This document shows, one piece after another, positions 17,263 to 24,508 of a DNA stretch of 28,889 nucleotides. The translations under genes and the position numbers were made by a program. Source of the DNA: a virus; IMG/VR virus record IMGVR_UViG_3300042397_003672, positions 1 through 28,889 of that record; one strand, given 5' to 3'. Each line of letters starts with the position of its first letter. The stretch's first letter is position 1. The notes beneath the pieces were generated by a model. That model had not been told where the DNA came from and did not search any database. It saw only the letters and a list, made by a program, of their open reading frames with translations.

Positions 17263-17929
17263 TAATCACTCCTAGAGTATCCTAACCCTGCTCCGATTCC
17301 AAATCCCGCTTGTGCTGCAAAGGGTCCTTGTAAACTAACAACATCATCTGCTGATGTATGTATTCCAAGGGCTCTTCTTTGGATGTCTTCAAAGGTAGAA
17401 CCTTTTTCTTTTTCTTCTACAGCATCATCTAATTGTATTCCTTTTAGTGATGCTGCAAATCTTCTCTGGTTATGCTCTTTTTCATTTATCGCTGTTATTG
17501 TTTGAACTAACTCTGGCATCGATAAATTTTCTTCTAGTTCTTCGTAATTCTTCCAGTGTCCTAGAAGAAAAACTTGACCCTCTAAAGCGGCTAAATCTAG
17601 TTCTGACCAGCCAGTACCGCTGCCGCTATTAGGTTTGGGTCGTCCATCTTAATTCCTCCGCAAACTTCAAGAATGCGATTGATTGTTGGAACGTCTAATG
17701 CTTCTTCAAGCTTGTCTATATCCTTAACAAGATCTGGTAGTTGAACTTCTAATGCTACTCCGCATGCTTCAACTAAAATTCCAAGTGTTGCAGTCTCGTC
17801 TTCTGCATCTTGCACTTTCTTAATTACTTCCATAAACTTGCGTAGTTGCTTGATTGATAATGGCTTGAGCTTTACTTTAGCCCCGCTTTGTAGTTCAATC
17901 TCTTCTACGTCATATACTGTTGTTGCCAT
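17262..17929 (-). CDS. Frameshifted long tail assembly chaperone (gpG-T-like), 222 aa
   Basis: A -1 shift at CCCAAAC (17633-17639) after codon 99 of the short chaperone joins it to the downstream frame. I translated the junction: after the slip the frame reads PNSGSGTGWSELDLAALEGQ and continues open through VFLLGHWKNYEELEENLS into the downstream frame (from MPELVQ at 17519) to TAG at 17262. The fused product is 222 residues. This is the conserved arrangement for siphovirus tail assembly chaperones, which coat the tape measure and recruit tube subunits. The stop shares its G with the tape measure GTG. The downstream frame has no Shine-Dalgarno at its first ATG (17519), which supports expression by frameshift only. 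Confidence 0.85.
17597..17929 (-). CDS. Short tail assembly chaperone (gpG-like), 110 aa
   Basis: The ATG at 17929 has AGGAGG 5 nt upstream and a strong promoter about 30 nt upstream. The protein starts MATTVYDVEEIELQSGAKVK and is mostly helical, with KPLSIKQLRKFMEVIKKV, typical of tail assembly chaperones. It lies between the tail tube gene and the tape measure, as in lambda-like viruses. The zero-frame product ends at TAG 17597-17599, just after the slippery heptamer. It would be made in excess over the frameshifted form. Confidence 0.85.
   Translation of the reverse strand: MATTVYDVEEIELQSGAKVKLKPLSIKQLRKFMEVIKKVQDAEDETATLGILVEACGVALEVQLPDLVKDIDKLEEALDVPTINRILEVCGGIKMDDPNLIAAAVLAGQN
17633..17639 (-). 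promoter_or_regulatory. -1 ribosomal frameshift slippery heptamer CCCAAAC
   Basis: On the minus strand the heptamer C-CCA-AAC is in the zero frame of the chaperone gene (codons 98-99). This is the canonical X-XXY-YYZ form. The downstream frame is exactly -1 (offset 2 mod 3) and open. A possible stimulator, AGCGGC (17622-17627) pairing with GCCGCT (17586-17591), begins 5 nt after the heptamer; its 30-nt loop contains the zero-frame stop. Confidence 0.85.
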
Positions 17930-17957
17930 TTTATCCTCCTTAAGGATCGTCTAAATT

Positions 17958-17986
17958 ATTATAGCATAACCATTATACGGATACAA
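17958..17986 (-). promoter_or_regulatory. Sigma70-type promoter for the chaperone-tape measure block
   Basis: On the minus strand TTGTAT, a 17-nt spacer, then TATAAT preceded by TGC (extended -10). The start point would be near 17951, giving a leader of about 22 nt with AGGAGG before ATG 17929. It lies immediately downstream of the terminator at 17990-18017. Confidence 0.7.
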
Positions 17987-17989
17987 CAC

Positions 17990-18017
17990 CAAAGCCCCCA
18001 ATTTCTTGGGGGCTTTG
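17990..18017 (-). terminator. Intrinsic terminator after the major tail protein gene
   Basis: A perfect 12-bp stem with a GAAA tetraloop on the coding strand and a run of G/C in the middle (AGCCCCCAA / TTGGGGGCT). It follows the tail protein stop by 19 nt. The end of the stem is AT-rich, but only a short T-run (TTT, inside the stem) follows the GC core. It shares its core stem with the terminator after the capsid gene. Confidence 0.75.
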
Positions 18018-18036
18018 ATATTAATTATATTAATAA

Positions 18037-18780
18037 TTAAAGTGTTATAACACGGTCAATAATCTTACCGTATTCTGAACCAACAGCATTTACGTCTGGT
18101 AGCAGACGGAATGTTACTGGGAATGTTGTTGCTGCTGTACGAGCCAAAGAGAACTGTGACTGCTCAACAGAAAGAACACGACGTGCATAATATACACGCT
18201 CAGTTTCTGATGCCTCTGAAGTTGGAGCCTGTCCAACTGCAATTAGCTGACGCTCTGTTGGAGCTGCACCAAGTGCACCTGCTTCCAAACCTAGTGTGTC
18301 AACTGCTGTTGCACCTGTTCCTGCTGATGTAAGTGTTGATGACTTCTGTCCGAATACTGCAAGAATGTTCTCTAGAGTACCTTCTGACATTTCTGTTGAA
18401 ATTTGAACCTGCATTGCAGACTTAAACAACTTAGCTGTATCTAGCAACTGGTCAACAGTTACTGAGTCAAATGTTGGCTGGTAGCTGATCTGAAGACCGT
18501 TATTTGTAAATCCTACGTTTCTGTAAGCTCCACCCTTTGCTTCTGCTGGTGCTGTTGTTTGTGTTGCTGCTTTTTCAGTCAAAACACTGTTTAGTGTTGT
18601 TGTGTAAGACTTTCCTGATTCAAAAGCTGGTACATACTGATTCTTGTTTGCAACAAATGCGTTTAGTACGCCTGCTTCCATGCTTGAATCATAACCAGCT
18701 GATGTTGAATCTTCTACTGATAAAAATAGCGGTGATGCGCCTACGAGAATATTGCGGGCGTCTCCTTGTGATTGTGCCAT
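18037..18780 (-). CDS. Major tail tube protein, 247 aa
   Basis: I place the start at ATG 18780 (MAQSQGDARN), not at an upstream in-frame ATG at 18801, because AGGAGG lies 7 nt before 18780. The protein is Ala/Thr/Ser-rich with alternating beta strands, for example GLQISYQPTFDSVTVDQLLD and RVLSVEQSQFSLARTAATTF, and ends FRLLPDVNAVGSEYGKIIDR-VITL. This fits tail tube proteins of long-tailed phages. It lies between the tail terminator and chaperone genes, flanked by its own likely promoter and a strong terminator, as expected for a very abundant subunit. Codon use appears more GC-rich than in most neighbours. Confidence 0.8.
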   Translation of the reverse strand: MAQSQGDARNILVGASPLFLSVEDSTSAGYDSSMEAGVLNAFVANKNQYVPAFESGKSYTTTLNSVLTEKAATQTTAPAEAKGGAYRNVGFTNNGLQISYQPTFDSVTVDQLLDTAKLFKSAMQVQISTEMSEGTLENILAVFGQKSSTLTSAGTGATAVDTLGLEAGALGAAPTERQLIAVGQAPTSEASETERVYYARRVLSVEQSQFSLARTAATTFPVTFRLLPDVNAVGSEYGKIIDRVITL

Positions 18781-18787
18781 TGTATTT

Positions 18788-18793
18788 CCTCCT
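18788..18793 (-). promoter_or_regulatory. Ribosome binding site AGGAGG deciding the tail tube start
   Basis: A perfect Shine-Dalgarno 7 nt before ATG 18780. It lies inside the extra N-terminal codons of the longer reading frame, so the longer version is unlikely. Confidence 0.8.
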
Positions 18794-18794
18794 G

Positions 18795-18823
18795 ATTTCA
18801 TATGAAATTAATATATATATATT
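18795..18823 (-). repeat. Two adjacent AT-rich palindromes in the tail tube leader
   Basis: ATTTCATATGAAAT (18795-18808) and AATATATATATATT (18810-18823) are perfect 14-nt palindromes just upstream of the Shine-Dalgarno. In RNA the first could form a small 5-bp hairpin. They may stabilise the leader or bind a regulator; neither is shown. Confidence 0.4.
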
Positions 18824-18851
18824 GGCTGGCTAGGCCCTTTCCTCTGTTCTA

Positions 18852-18880
18852 ATTTTACTCTACTATTTTATAAAAGGCAA
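18852..18880 (-). promoter_or_regulatory. Likely promoter of the major tail tube gene
   Basis: On the minus strand TTGCCT, 17-nt spacer, TAAAAT, starting 2 nt after the upstream stop. The leader would be about 65 nt. The same -35 (TTGCCT, 17-nt spacing) occurs before the protease gene. Confidence 0.5.
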
Positions 18881-18881
18881 G

Positions 18882-19391
18882 TTAGGCAAATCTGCCTTGG
18901 CCATTGGTTATTCTGGAGTATTTTGCTTCCAATATTACATCTGCTGCAAAGAATCCCTGTATTTCTTCTGATGGAGCTGTAGAAGATATATCGGCTATAT
19001 GAATACTATGGAACTTAAATTTATCTGATAGGCCAGCCCACCTGTTCATATCTCTAGCCGATTCGTCCATTCTTCTAAACTCGTCAGTTAGGAAGTTTCT
19101 TATCTCGACAATATCTAAAAGGTCTGGTGAATATATAGTTAACAATATCTGCTCGCAACAGATCATCCAGTTATTCTCGTATGACATCCCGACCTTGTCA
19201 TAAACTATATGTTTTTTCCCACTTAAAAATTGATTCATTTCTGGCTGCTGTTGAACTGGAACTATTGGGATAAGAGACTCTCTAAGATTATCCGAATAGT
19301 AATCTTCTTGATCAAATATATTAAGAGCAGTTAGCCTACCCCACAAAAACTTTCTTATTTCAAACATTGCATCTAGTTTATAATTAGCCAT
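18882..19391 (-). CDS. Tail terminator / tail completion protein, 169 aa
   Basis: I choose ATG 19391 (MANYKLDAMFEIRKFLWGRL) over the upstream ATG at 19427. It has GAGG 7 nt upstream, and the longer version would overlap the previous gene by 44 nt. The overlap from 19391 is 8 nt. The N-terminal helix is followed by mixed beta strands (MICCEQILLTIYSPD, then helix EIRNFLTDEFRRMDE, then FHSIHIADISST). This is similar in size and layout to siphovirus tail terminator proteins that cap the tube and join it to the head. Placement just before the tail tube gene supports this. Confidence 0.6.
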   Translation of the reverse strand: MANYKLDAMFEIRKFLWGRLTALNIFDQEDYYSDNLRESLIPIVPVQQQPEMNQFLSGKKHIVYDKVGMSYENNWMICCEQILLTIYSPDLLDIVEIRNFLTDEFRRMDESARDMNRWAGLSDKFKFHSIHIADISSTAPSEEIQGFFAADVILEAKYSRITNGQGRFA

Positions 19392-20175
19392 TTGCCAACC
19401 TCGCAAAAGATGATGATATTGCAACATCTGCCTCGTTTGCTAGCTGGTTGGCAGAAAAACTATATTTAACTGTTTTAATTTGAACTGGCACTCCAAGTGC
19501 TCTGGATAAAGATGAATTAAAAAGTCTTTGGAATCCAGATTTTTTAATAGACATACTGACAAGTTGACCAGTAAAAAAATACTTATATGCAGAAAAGAAA
19601 GAGTTTTTAGTTCCAGCCCCGCCTGGCTTTCTTACAGTAACAGGTTGCCCCTTTGGCATGAATACAGTATATCCACTTACATCAAATACTAGTCTTTCAG
19701 AAAATCGTGGCGCAATGACTACAGGCTTTCCCTCTTCCATAACTTCTGCTTTTTTAATAAATACATGTTTATTATTAGAATTCTCAGATGGAACAAACGA
19801 CTGAGAGTCTATTAATTCATAATTAACTTTTAAAGATAGTCCATCTGCTGGCAACTTATTTAATTTAAATAATCGAGCTTCGTCATCTCCAATCCTTCCC
19901 CATTCATATACATGGTGAAAAGATTTGGGGCCCGATCTGGCTTTTGCATCAATGTAATCTCCAAAATCAACCTGAAGCTGATCAAATATAATATTCCTAA
20001 ATGCTGATTGAAACTGCGGGTTTGACGCAAGCTTTGCCATTACATTTGTTTTATAAAAAAGAGCTGCAGATATTTGTGCGACTGTACTGTCTTTTATTGC
20101 ACCACTTACTGGCTTCTTAGACATTAAATTAACTAAGCCGCTTGCTGCTCTAATTGCTAAAATTTCAGATGCCAA
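19384..20175 (-). CDS. Putative neck / head-tail joining protein
   Basis: This 263-residue protein appears to start at TTG 20175 (codons TTG-GCA-TCT), overlapping the previous gene by 11 nt, with a GGAG about 10 nt upstream. An ATG at 20124 (MSKKPVSG) is an alternative without a Shine-Dalgarno. Its N-terminus is helical. The centre has FHHVYEWGRIGDDEARLF and GKPVVIAPRFSERLVFDV, and the C-terminus has KKSGFQRLFNSSLSRAL. The HVYEWG element is reminiscent of HK97 gp10-like neck proteins, but the protein is about twice their usual size. Gene order (closure protein, this, tail terminator) also suggests the neck. Confidence 0.5.
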   Translation of the reverse strand: MASEILAIRAASGLVNLMSKKPVSGAIKDSTVAQISAALFYKTNVMAKLASNPQFQSAFRNIIFDQLQVDFGDYIDAKARSGPKSFHHVYEWGRIGDDEARLFKLNKLPADGLSLKVNYELIDSQSFVPSENSNNKHVFIKKAEVMEEGKPVVIAPRFSERLVFDVSGYTVFMPKGQPVTVRKPGGAGTKNSFFSAYKYFFTGQLVSMSIKKSGFQRLFNSSLSRALGVPVQIKTVKYSFSANQLANEADVAISSSFARLANG

Positions 20176-20590
20176 TTTGCTGGTTCTCCGCTCTTTGTAA
20201 TGATGAGTTGTACCCTAGTACATTTCCAAAAGGATCTGATATGGGTGTTGTTCCTACAACGTCAAACACTGTTGGGGTGTCACTTGGATAGTTAAGCTCA
20301 TACCATATTGGTTTACCACTGGCGTCCCTAATGTTTTTTATCTTATCTCTTGGCGTTAGCCTTTCTGATGTTCTAGCTTCTATGTATTGGTTATTAGAAT
20401 ACTTATTTGAAAAGCTTTGATTGTCATTACTTCTATTTCGGCTTTCTGTAATTATTCCTCTGGCATAGCAGTCTATTGTTTTTATGTAAGAAAACTCTCT
20501 TACGATTGCACCAGTGTCTGGATCCTGTTGTTCACTTTGAGCATATATGTCCATCTTCATAGACATCAATCCATCAACTACGTCTAGCAT
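20165..20590 (-). CDS. Head closure (stopper-like) protein, 141 aa
   Basis: The ATG at 20590 shares one base with the upstream TAA (TAATG). The protein is small and beta-rich: MKMDIYAQSEQQDPDTGAIV near the N-terminus, then ERLTPRDKIKNIRD and PTVFDVVGTTPISDPFGNVL. A strand-loop-strand pattern with DPDTGAI near the N-terminus is typical of head closure proteins (SPP1 gp16 type), which seal the connector after packaging. An internal ATG at residue 9 is a possible alternative start. The role rests on size and position. Confidence 0.6.
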   Translation of the reverse strand: MLDVVDGLMSMKMDIYAQSEQQDPDTGAIVREFSYIKTIDCYARGIITESRNRSNDNQSFSNKYSNNQYIEARTSERLTPRDKIKNIRDASGKPIWYELNYPSDTPTVFDVVGTTPISDPFGNVLGYNSSLQRAENQQIGI

Positions 20591-21573
20591 TACACCACTA
20601 CCATTTGTGTGACCACATAGTCTAGAAGAAGCTTATCTGCGTATGCAGATCCTGTTCCAGTAAATGCGTCTGAACCGTATTGGAAATTCCAGTCTGTTGT
20701 AGAAATTTTATTTATATATCTATCTTTCCATGCCCTATCTTTAGCAAAATAGGTACGCATTATTTCAATGGTTGCCTGCTCTACTTCATCTGGAACATAT
20801 TCCCATCCAAATCTTGCATAGATATCATAATGCTTATTCCTTCTAAAAATATTTGGGCTTGAGTCATGTATAGACGGAGGAACCATTCCATTTGCAATAT
20901 AAACATCGTTATCTACAAAATTAACCACATTTACTCTAATTCCAAAACCACTTGTAGTAGGCTCAATATCGTATCCAACATAAGATACGTCGTTTAACTT
21001 ATCTACTAGCATCTGGTCATTTTGCTCTAAAGTAAAAAGTGTATGAATTTTCCTAGGCAATGGCAGCGTGTCTGAATCATTTCCCATTACTGTAAATGTA
21101 TCGTCAAACAAAAAGAACTTTTGCCCAGTGTAAAACTCTACCATTTTTCTGGCATATTTTTCTGCCATCCTTACTTCATGATATGTTTTATAATTTGGAT
21201 CATTTGCATCAGAACCAAATCCTAAATCTTCTATTGCTTCTTGTATAGAAACGTATGGTGTAACTACATCTAGGTAAGTTACGTGCTGATGCATGACTGA
21301 TTTATAAGCATAGTTCCATACTAAACGGAATTTTCTATCTCTTGATGTATAACCCAATGGCAAATAAAAACTGTAAACCCCAGTATCTACCTCGGAAGGT
21401 AGAGCAGTTTGCAATGTTAAAGATTGTGTTGGATCAATTCGTGGAGACACAAGAGGATCTTTAGTTATATCAAATACGTTTACCGTGACTGCGCCGTCTG
21501 GCTCAATTGCTTCTCCATTTACATATAACTTATTTGATACTGCTGTATTACTATACTTATATATCTCTGCCAT
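20590..21573 (-). CDS. Head-tail connector (adaptor) protein with N-terminal beta domain
   Basis: This 327-residue protein has two parts. Residues 1-105 are beta-rich and Ig-like, ending YLDVVTPYVSIQEAIEDLGF. Residues 110-327 hold a helical adaptor domain: VRMAEKYARKMVEFYTGQKF, LPLPRKIHTLFTLEQ, and EVEQATIEIMRTYFAKDRAW. The AEKYAR-x-x-(V/I)-E-x-YTGQ-x-F pattern and the later PRKI are characteristic of connector proteins that bind under the portal. A fused N-terminal beta domain is common in actinobacteriophage adaptors. The ATG at 21573 has no close Shine-Dalgarno (CAGGAG lies about 19 nt upstream) and is 9 nt after the previous stop, so translation may be coupled. Confidence 0.7.
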   Translation of the reverse strand: MAEIYKYSNTAVSNKLYVNGEAIEPDGAVTVNVFDITKDPLVSPRIDPTQSLTLQTALPSEVDTGVYSFYLPLGYTSRDRKFRLVWNYAYKSVMHQHVTYLDVVTPYVSIQEAIEDLGFGSDANDPNYKTYHEVRMAEKYARKMVEFYTGQKFFLFDDTFTVMGNDSDTLPLPRKIHTLFTLEQNDQMLVDKLNDVSYVGYDIEPTTSGFGIRVNVVNFVDNDVYIANGMVPPSIHDSSPNIFRRNKHYDIYARFGWEYVPDEVEQATIEIMRTYFAKDRAWKDRYINKISTTDWNFQYGSDAFTGTGSAYADKLLLDYVVTQMVVV

Positions 21574-21582
21574 TTGTTAGGC

Positions 21583-21981
21583 TTAGTTATAGTACTCCTG
21601 TACTTCTCTAGGCGTAGCTAATCTAAACCCTTCCTCCTTATCAAAAATTTCTTGAGCCACATCTGGTTTCATTGCTACAAAAGGATGATCTCTTGTAAAT
21701 GTAAATCCTAGGGCATCATATCTAGCATTTGGTCGATCCATCTTTACTAGAATCATATCTTCATCAAGCTTCTGATTTGGATCTAGTCTAGGAAGAATTT
21801 CATCTGCGTCTTCTTTTGAATTCTCTATGTTTTTTAGTGTTCCTTGGTAGACTGCCCAGGTAACCCCTTCTTCTGTTAGAGCTGCAATTACATCAGCTTT
21901 ATTTTTTAGTCCATCGACGTCAACTGCAAAGTTTGCTGCTAGCGTCTTTAGATCTTTGACCTTAAGTGTGTCAAATGACAT
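21583..21981 (-). CDS. Small structural protein with Rho_N/HeH-like N-terminus
   Basis: This 132-residue protein starts at ATG 21981 with AAGGAG 5 nt upstream. Residues 1-45 (LKVKDLKTLAANFAVDVDGL and KNKADVIAALTEEGV) match the helix-turn pattern of Rho N-terminal, SAP or HeH motifs, often found in short phage proteins next to the capsid gene. The C-terminal half (ILVKMDRPNARYDALGFTFT, then VAMKPDVAQEIFDKEEGFR) is a compact mixed domain. It is the first gene after the capsid terminator and has its own promoter. A capsid-associated or connector role is inferred from position only. Confidence 0.6.
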   Translation of the reverse strand: MSFDTLKVKDLKTLAANFAVDVDGLKNKADVIAALTEEGVTWAVYQGTLKNIENSKEDADEILPRLDPNQKLDEDMILVKMDRPNARYDALGFTFTRDHPFVAMKPDVAQEIFDKEEGFRLATPREVQEYYN

Positions 21982-22006
21982 ATTTACTCCTTTGGTAAGT
22001 ATATAA

Positions 22007-22035
22007 ATTATAGCACTATAAAATTAAAATGAAAA
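22007..22035 (-). promoter_or_regulatory. Extended -10 promoter for the connector block
   Basis: On the minus strand TTTTCA, 17-nt spacer, TGC-TATAAT. The -35 overlaps the T-run of the capsid terminator, so terminator and promoter are fused. The leader is about 20 nt, with AAGGAG before ATG 21981. Confidence 0.6.
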
Positions 22036-22057
22036 GCCCCCAAAATTAATTGGGGGC
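22036..22057 (-). terminator. Intrinsic terminator after the major capsid gene
   Basis: Stem GCCCCCAA / TTGGGGGC with a 6-nt loop, followed on the coding strand by TTTTC then further T-rich sequence. It lies about 25 nt after the capsid stop. The core stem equals that of the terminator at 17990-18017. Confidence 0.8.
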
Positions 22058-22082
22058 CTTTCGGTAGTTAATTCTTATTTAA

Positions 22083-23132
22083 TTAAGAAGCAACCTTAAC
22101 GTCTTTAACTACAACCCATGCATCTGCCTGCTCAATTTGGGTTCCAACGCGAGTATACATTGTATATTCGATTGAGTCCTTCTTTGGCCAGAAGAAGCGG
22201 TAAACAGTTACATCGCGCTTGATACCAATAACAACGTTATTTGGGAATGTCAAGTGGACGTCTCCGTGCTCTCCTGTTGGTGTTGCATATGAGCCAGTCT
22301 GAGTTTCTTTAAGTAGCGGAACTTCAACAATTGGAATACCAAATGCGAATGGTGCTACGAAACCTGCTGGACCACCTAGACCACCCTGGTCACCACGGAT
22401 AATGCTTGAAGCAATATCTTGTGGGTTAACATTCTGGATGTTCTGTGATGTTGAGTATAAGTAGTCTTGAATTAAGTTTGAGCCAGCAAGGAAGCGTAGG
22501 TCTGGACGACGCTGCTTGTACTTACGTGGCATTGCCTTAAGTGCCTTGTTGAAGATATCACGGGAAATTGCTGCGCCCGCTCCTGCTACTACATGGCCAT
22601 TTGCCTTTGCAATCTTAACAACACCGTCGAATGACTTATAAAGTGCATCTCCAGTTAGAGCTGTGTTACCGTTAAGGACTACGTCCTCAAGGTCGTTACC
22701 AGCCTGTGTTGCCATAAGTCTTGCAATGTGATCTTCGAGATCAGCACCTTCAATATTGTCTTCTAGAGACTCAGTTGAAAGCTCCCAATCTAGGCGAAGC
22801 TTCTTTGTTGTGAGAGAAATCTTTGAGAACTGTACGGCAGCATTTGTGCCTGTGTTCTCTGCTTCAGCTGCAAGCTTCATAAGCTTCTCACCGACGCCGA
22901 TACGATCAATCTCTGTAGTGTCAGCTCTCATTCGAACTGTACGTGCTACTTTACCGATTACTGTTGCATCGAACATGTAATCAAGGAATCTTGCGGATTG
23001 CTCAGGATTGAGCAAGCCTCCCTTACCCTCGGAACCTACGTGAATTCCGTCGGTAGGGTTTGCAGAACCTGTCATGCTACCTGTTAAAGTAGAATTTGCT
23101 TCTGCTGCTTTAGCTAATAGTTCATTACTCAT
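22083..23132 (-). CDS. Major capsid protein, HK97 fold, 349 aa
   Basis: The ATG at 23132 has GGTGA 7 nt upstream. A flexible N-terminal arm (1-45) is followed by LLNPEQSARFLDYMFDATVI and ISLTTKKLRLDWELSTESLE. Next come a helical LEDHIARLMATQAGNDLEDV and a long RKYKQRRPDLRFLAGSNLIQ segment. The C-terminal part has GFVAPFAFGIPIVEVPLLKE and VVIGIKRDVTVYRFFWPKKD. These are standard features of HK97-fold capsid proteins (spine helix, P domain, A domain with a PI-x-EVP strand). The gene uses many CGC/CGT arginine codons and looks GC-richer than its neighbours, consistent with very high expression. It is followed by a strong terminator. Confidence 0.88.
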   Translation of the reverse strand: MSNELLAKAAEANSTLTGSMTGSANPTDGIHVGSEGKGGLLNPEQSARFLDYMFDATVIGKVARTVRMRADTTEIDRIGVGEKLMKLAAEAENTGTNAAVQFSKISLTTKKLRLDWELSTESLEDNIEGADLEDHIARLMATQAGNDLEDVVLNGNTALTGDALYKSFDGVVKIAKANGHVVAGAGAAISRDIFNKALKAMPRKYKQRRPDLRFLAGSNLIQDYLYSTSQNIQNVNPQDIASSIIRGDQGGLGGPAGFVAPFAFGIPIVEVPLLKETQTGSYATPTGEHGDVHLTFPNNVVIGIKRDVTVYRFFWPKKDSIEYTMYTRVGTQIEQADAWVVVKDVKVAS

Positions 23133-23150
23133 TAGTTTTTCACCATACCC

Positions 23151-24467
23151 TTATTTTGTTAATTCGCTAACGGAACCGAGGAAAGTGCCGTTCCATTTTG
23201 ATTTTTTGATTGTTACCCCTGCTGACCCGCCAAGGTCAGAGGACTTCTTGATTGCAGTGTCTGATTCTACTGCGTCTACTCTCTTTTCAACTGTATCCAT
23301 TATTGATTTAATTGAATCTACAGCTGATGAAAGTTCTGTGTGCTTTTCTGCTAATTCTGAAATTCTCAAATCGACATTCTTGCTAAAAGCTTCGACTGTC
23401 TCCTTGATTGTTGAAACCTGAGCAGCGTTTGCCTCAGAGGCCTTTTCCAAAGTCTCTGAGAAGAAACCCTTAAGGTCGCCTAGCATTTTAACAAAATCAG
23501 GGGATTCCTGAGTTGTTAGTTCTGCTGATTTTTCCAGAACTTCGGCAGAAGTTTCTTCAGCTACAATTTCAGCAGAATCTTGTTCTACTGGTGCAACTTC
23601 TTCAATAATTTCTGCAGGTGCTTCTGTAGCTACTGCTTCTTCTACTACTGGAGTTGCTTCTGTTGTGTTAAGCTTTTCCACTTCATTTCCTCCTTCTGCA
23701 ATTGCCATATTTATATTTGTGTTGTCAGGCAATGTTTGCAATCTTGATCTACGTGAATCAAGAATCTTTTCTATTTCTTTTCCTTTGTTTACATCGTTTG
23801 ATTCTACCCATCCGATGAGCTCTGTCTTTTTACCAGTCACTGGTGATAGGTATTCTGATTCTGTTGACATAAATACAGAATCACTGTCTACGCAATAAAA
23901 AATATTTTCCATCTTTACATCTGCTGCGATGCCTTTAAAAATCATTTGTCCATTTACTTTTTCAATAGATAAAATGTTACATAGTTCGTTTGCTGGTGAA
24001 TCAACGATTGATAGCTCGACTAATGCATAATCTTTAATAAATCTTACTGATGCACCTGTTGATTTGTTTACTTCGTTATCTGATTCAAGAATCTTTCCGC
24101 CAATTGAAAATCCTGTTAGGGTTCCGTCTAAAACCTTTTCCCAAGTGTCCTGAGCTCCCTTAGATATATATGCGTCTACGTAAACTCCGTTATAAAACTC
24201 TTTTGTTGTTGGATCATAAAAAGTTTCTGGTCTAAATGATGCTACTTTACCTACTGCAAGTGGCTGATGCATTTCTCTTAGATTACCTCTAAAGTTTTCA
24301 AATGCTTTCATGCTTGCTTCTTGCGTAACGACATCACCAGTCTGATCCAGGTTGTCTAATGTTGCGAATCCTGAGACTGTTCTTTTTTCTCTATTGACCT
24401 TTGTAAATGGAACAGCTAGGTTGATAGCGTTTCCATTGGAAGACCAATGTGACTTTTCGATAATCAT
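23151..24467 (-). CDS. Prohead protease fused to a scaffold-like C-terminal region, 438 aa
   Basis: Residues 17-165 form an HK97/XkdF-type prohead protease: VSGFATLDN, then GNLREMHQPLAVGKV with H67, LTGFSIGGK with S121, and ALVELSIVDSPANEL with E151. The spacing of His, Ser and Glu matches the HK97 protease triad. Residues 170-235 are a poorly defined insert. Residues about 245-310 are an acidic Glu/Ala/Pro/Val-rich tract. Residues 315-410 are a helical coiled-coil-like segment, and the end is basic (IKKSKWNGTFLG). The C-terminal half fits a scaffold, and no separate scaffold gene lies before the capsid gene. The ATG at 24467 lacks a Shine-Dalgarno; a -10 box ends 9 nt upstream. Confidence 0.82.
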   Translation of the reverse strand: MIIEKSHWSSNGNAINLAVPFTKVNREKRTVSGFATLDNLDQTGDVVTQEASMKAFENFRGNLREMHQPLAVGKVASFRPETFYDPTTKEFYNGVYVDAYISKGAQDTWEKVLDGTLTGFSIGGKILESDNEVNKSTGASVRFIKDYALVELSIVDSPANELCNILSIEKVNGQMIFKGIAADVKMENIFYCVDSDSVFMSTESEYLSPVTGKKTELIGWVESNDVNKGKEIEKILDSRRSRLQTLPDNTNINMAIAEGGNEVEKLNTTEATPVVEEAVATEAPAEIIEEVAPVEQDSAEIVAEETSAEVLEKSAELTTQESPDFVKMLGDLKGFFSETLEKASEANAAQVSTIKETVEAFSKNVDLRISELAEKHTELSSAVDSIKSIMDTVEKRVDAVESDTAIKKSSDLGGSAGVTIKKSKWNGTFLGSVSELTK

Positions 24468-24476
24468 ATGTTATAT

Positions 24477-24505
24477 ATTATAGAGATTGTTCTATAAAAA
24501 GGCAA
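24477..24505 (-). promoter_or_regulatory. Promoter for a (near-)leaderless protease-scaffold mRNA
   Basis: On the minus strand TTGCCT, 17-nt spacer, TATAAT. The -10 ends 9 nt before ATG 24467, so the leader would be 0-3 nt. No Shine-Dalgarno is present. It lies in the short gap after the portal gene. Confidence 0.6.
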
Positions 24506-24508
24506 ATA

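Noticed and set aside
17262-17519. An independent gene starting at ATG 17519
   Set aside because: No Shine-Dalgarno, and the frame is open upstream to the slippery site; it is better explained as the C-terminal part of the frameshift product.
18781-18801. Longer N-terminus for the tail tube protein from ATG 18801
   Set aside because: The AGGAGG site lies inside this extension and is correctly spaced for ATG 18780.
19392-19427. Longer N-terminus for the tail terminator from ATG 19427
   Set aside because: It would overlap the previous gene more deeply, and the GAGG site fits ATG 19391.
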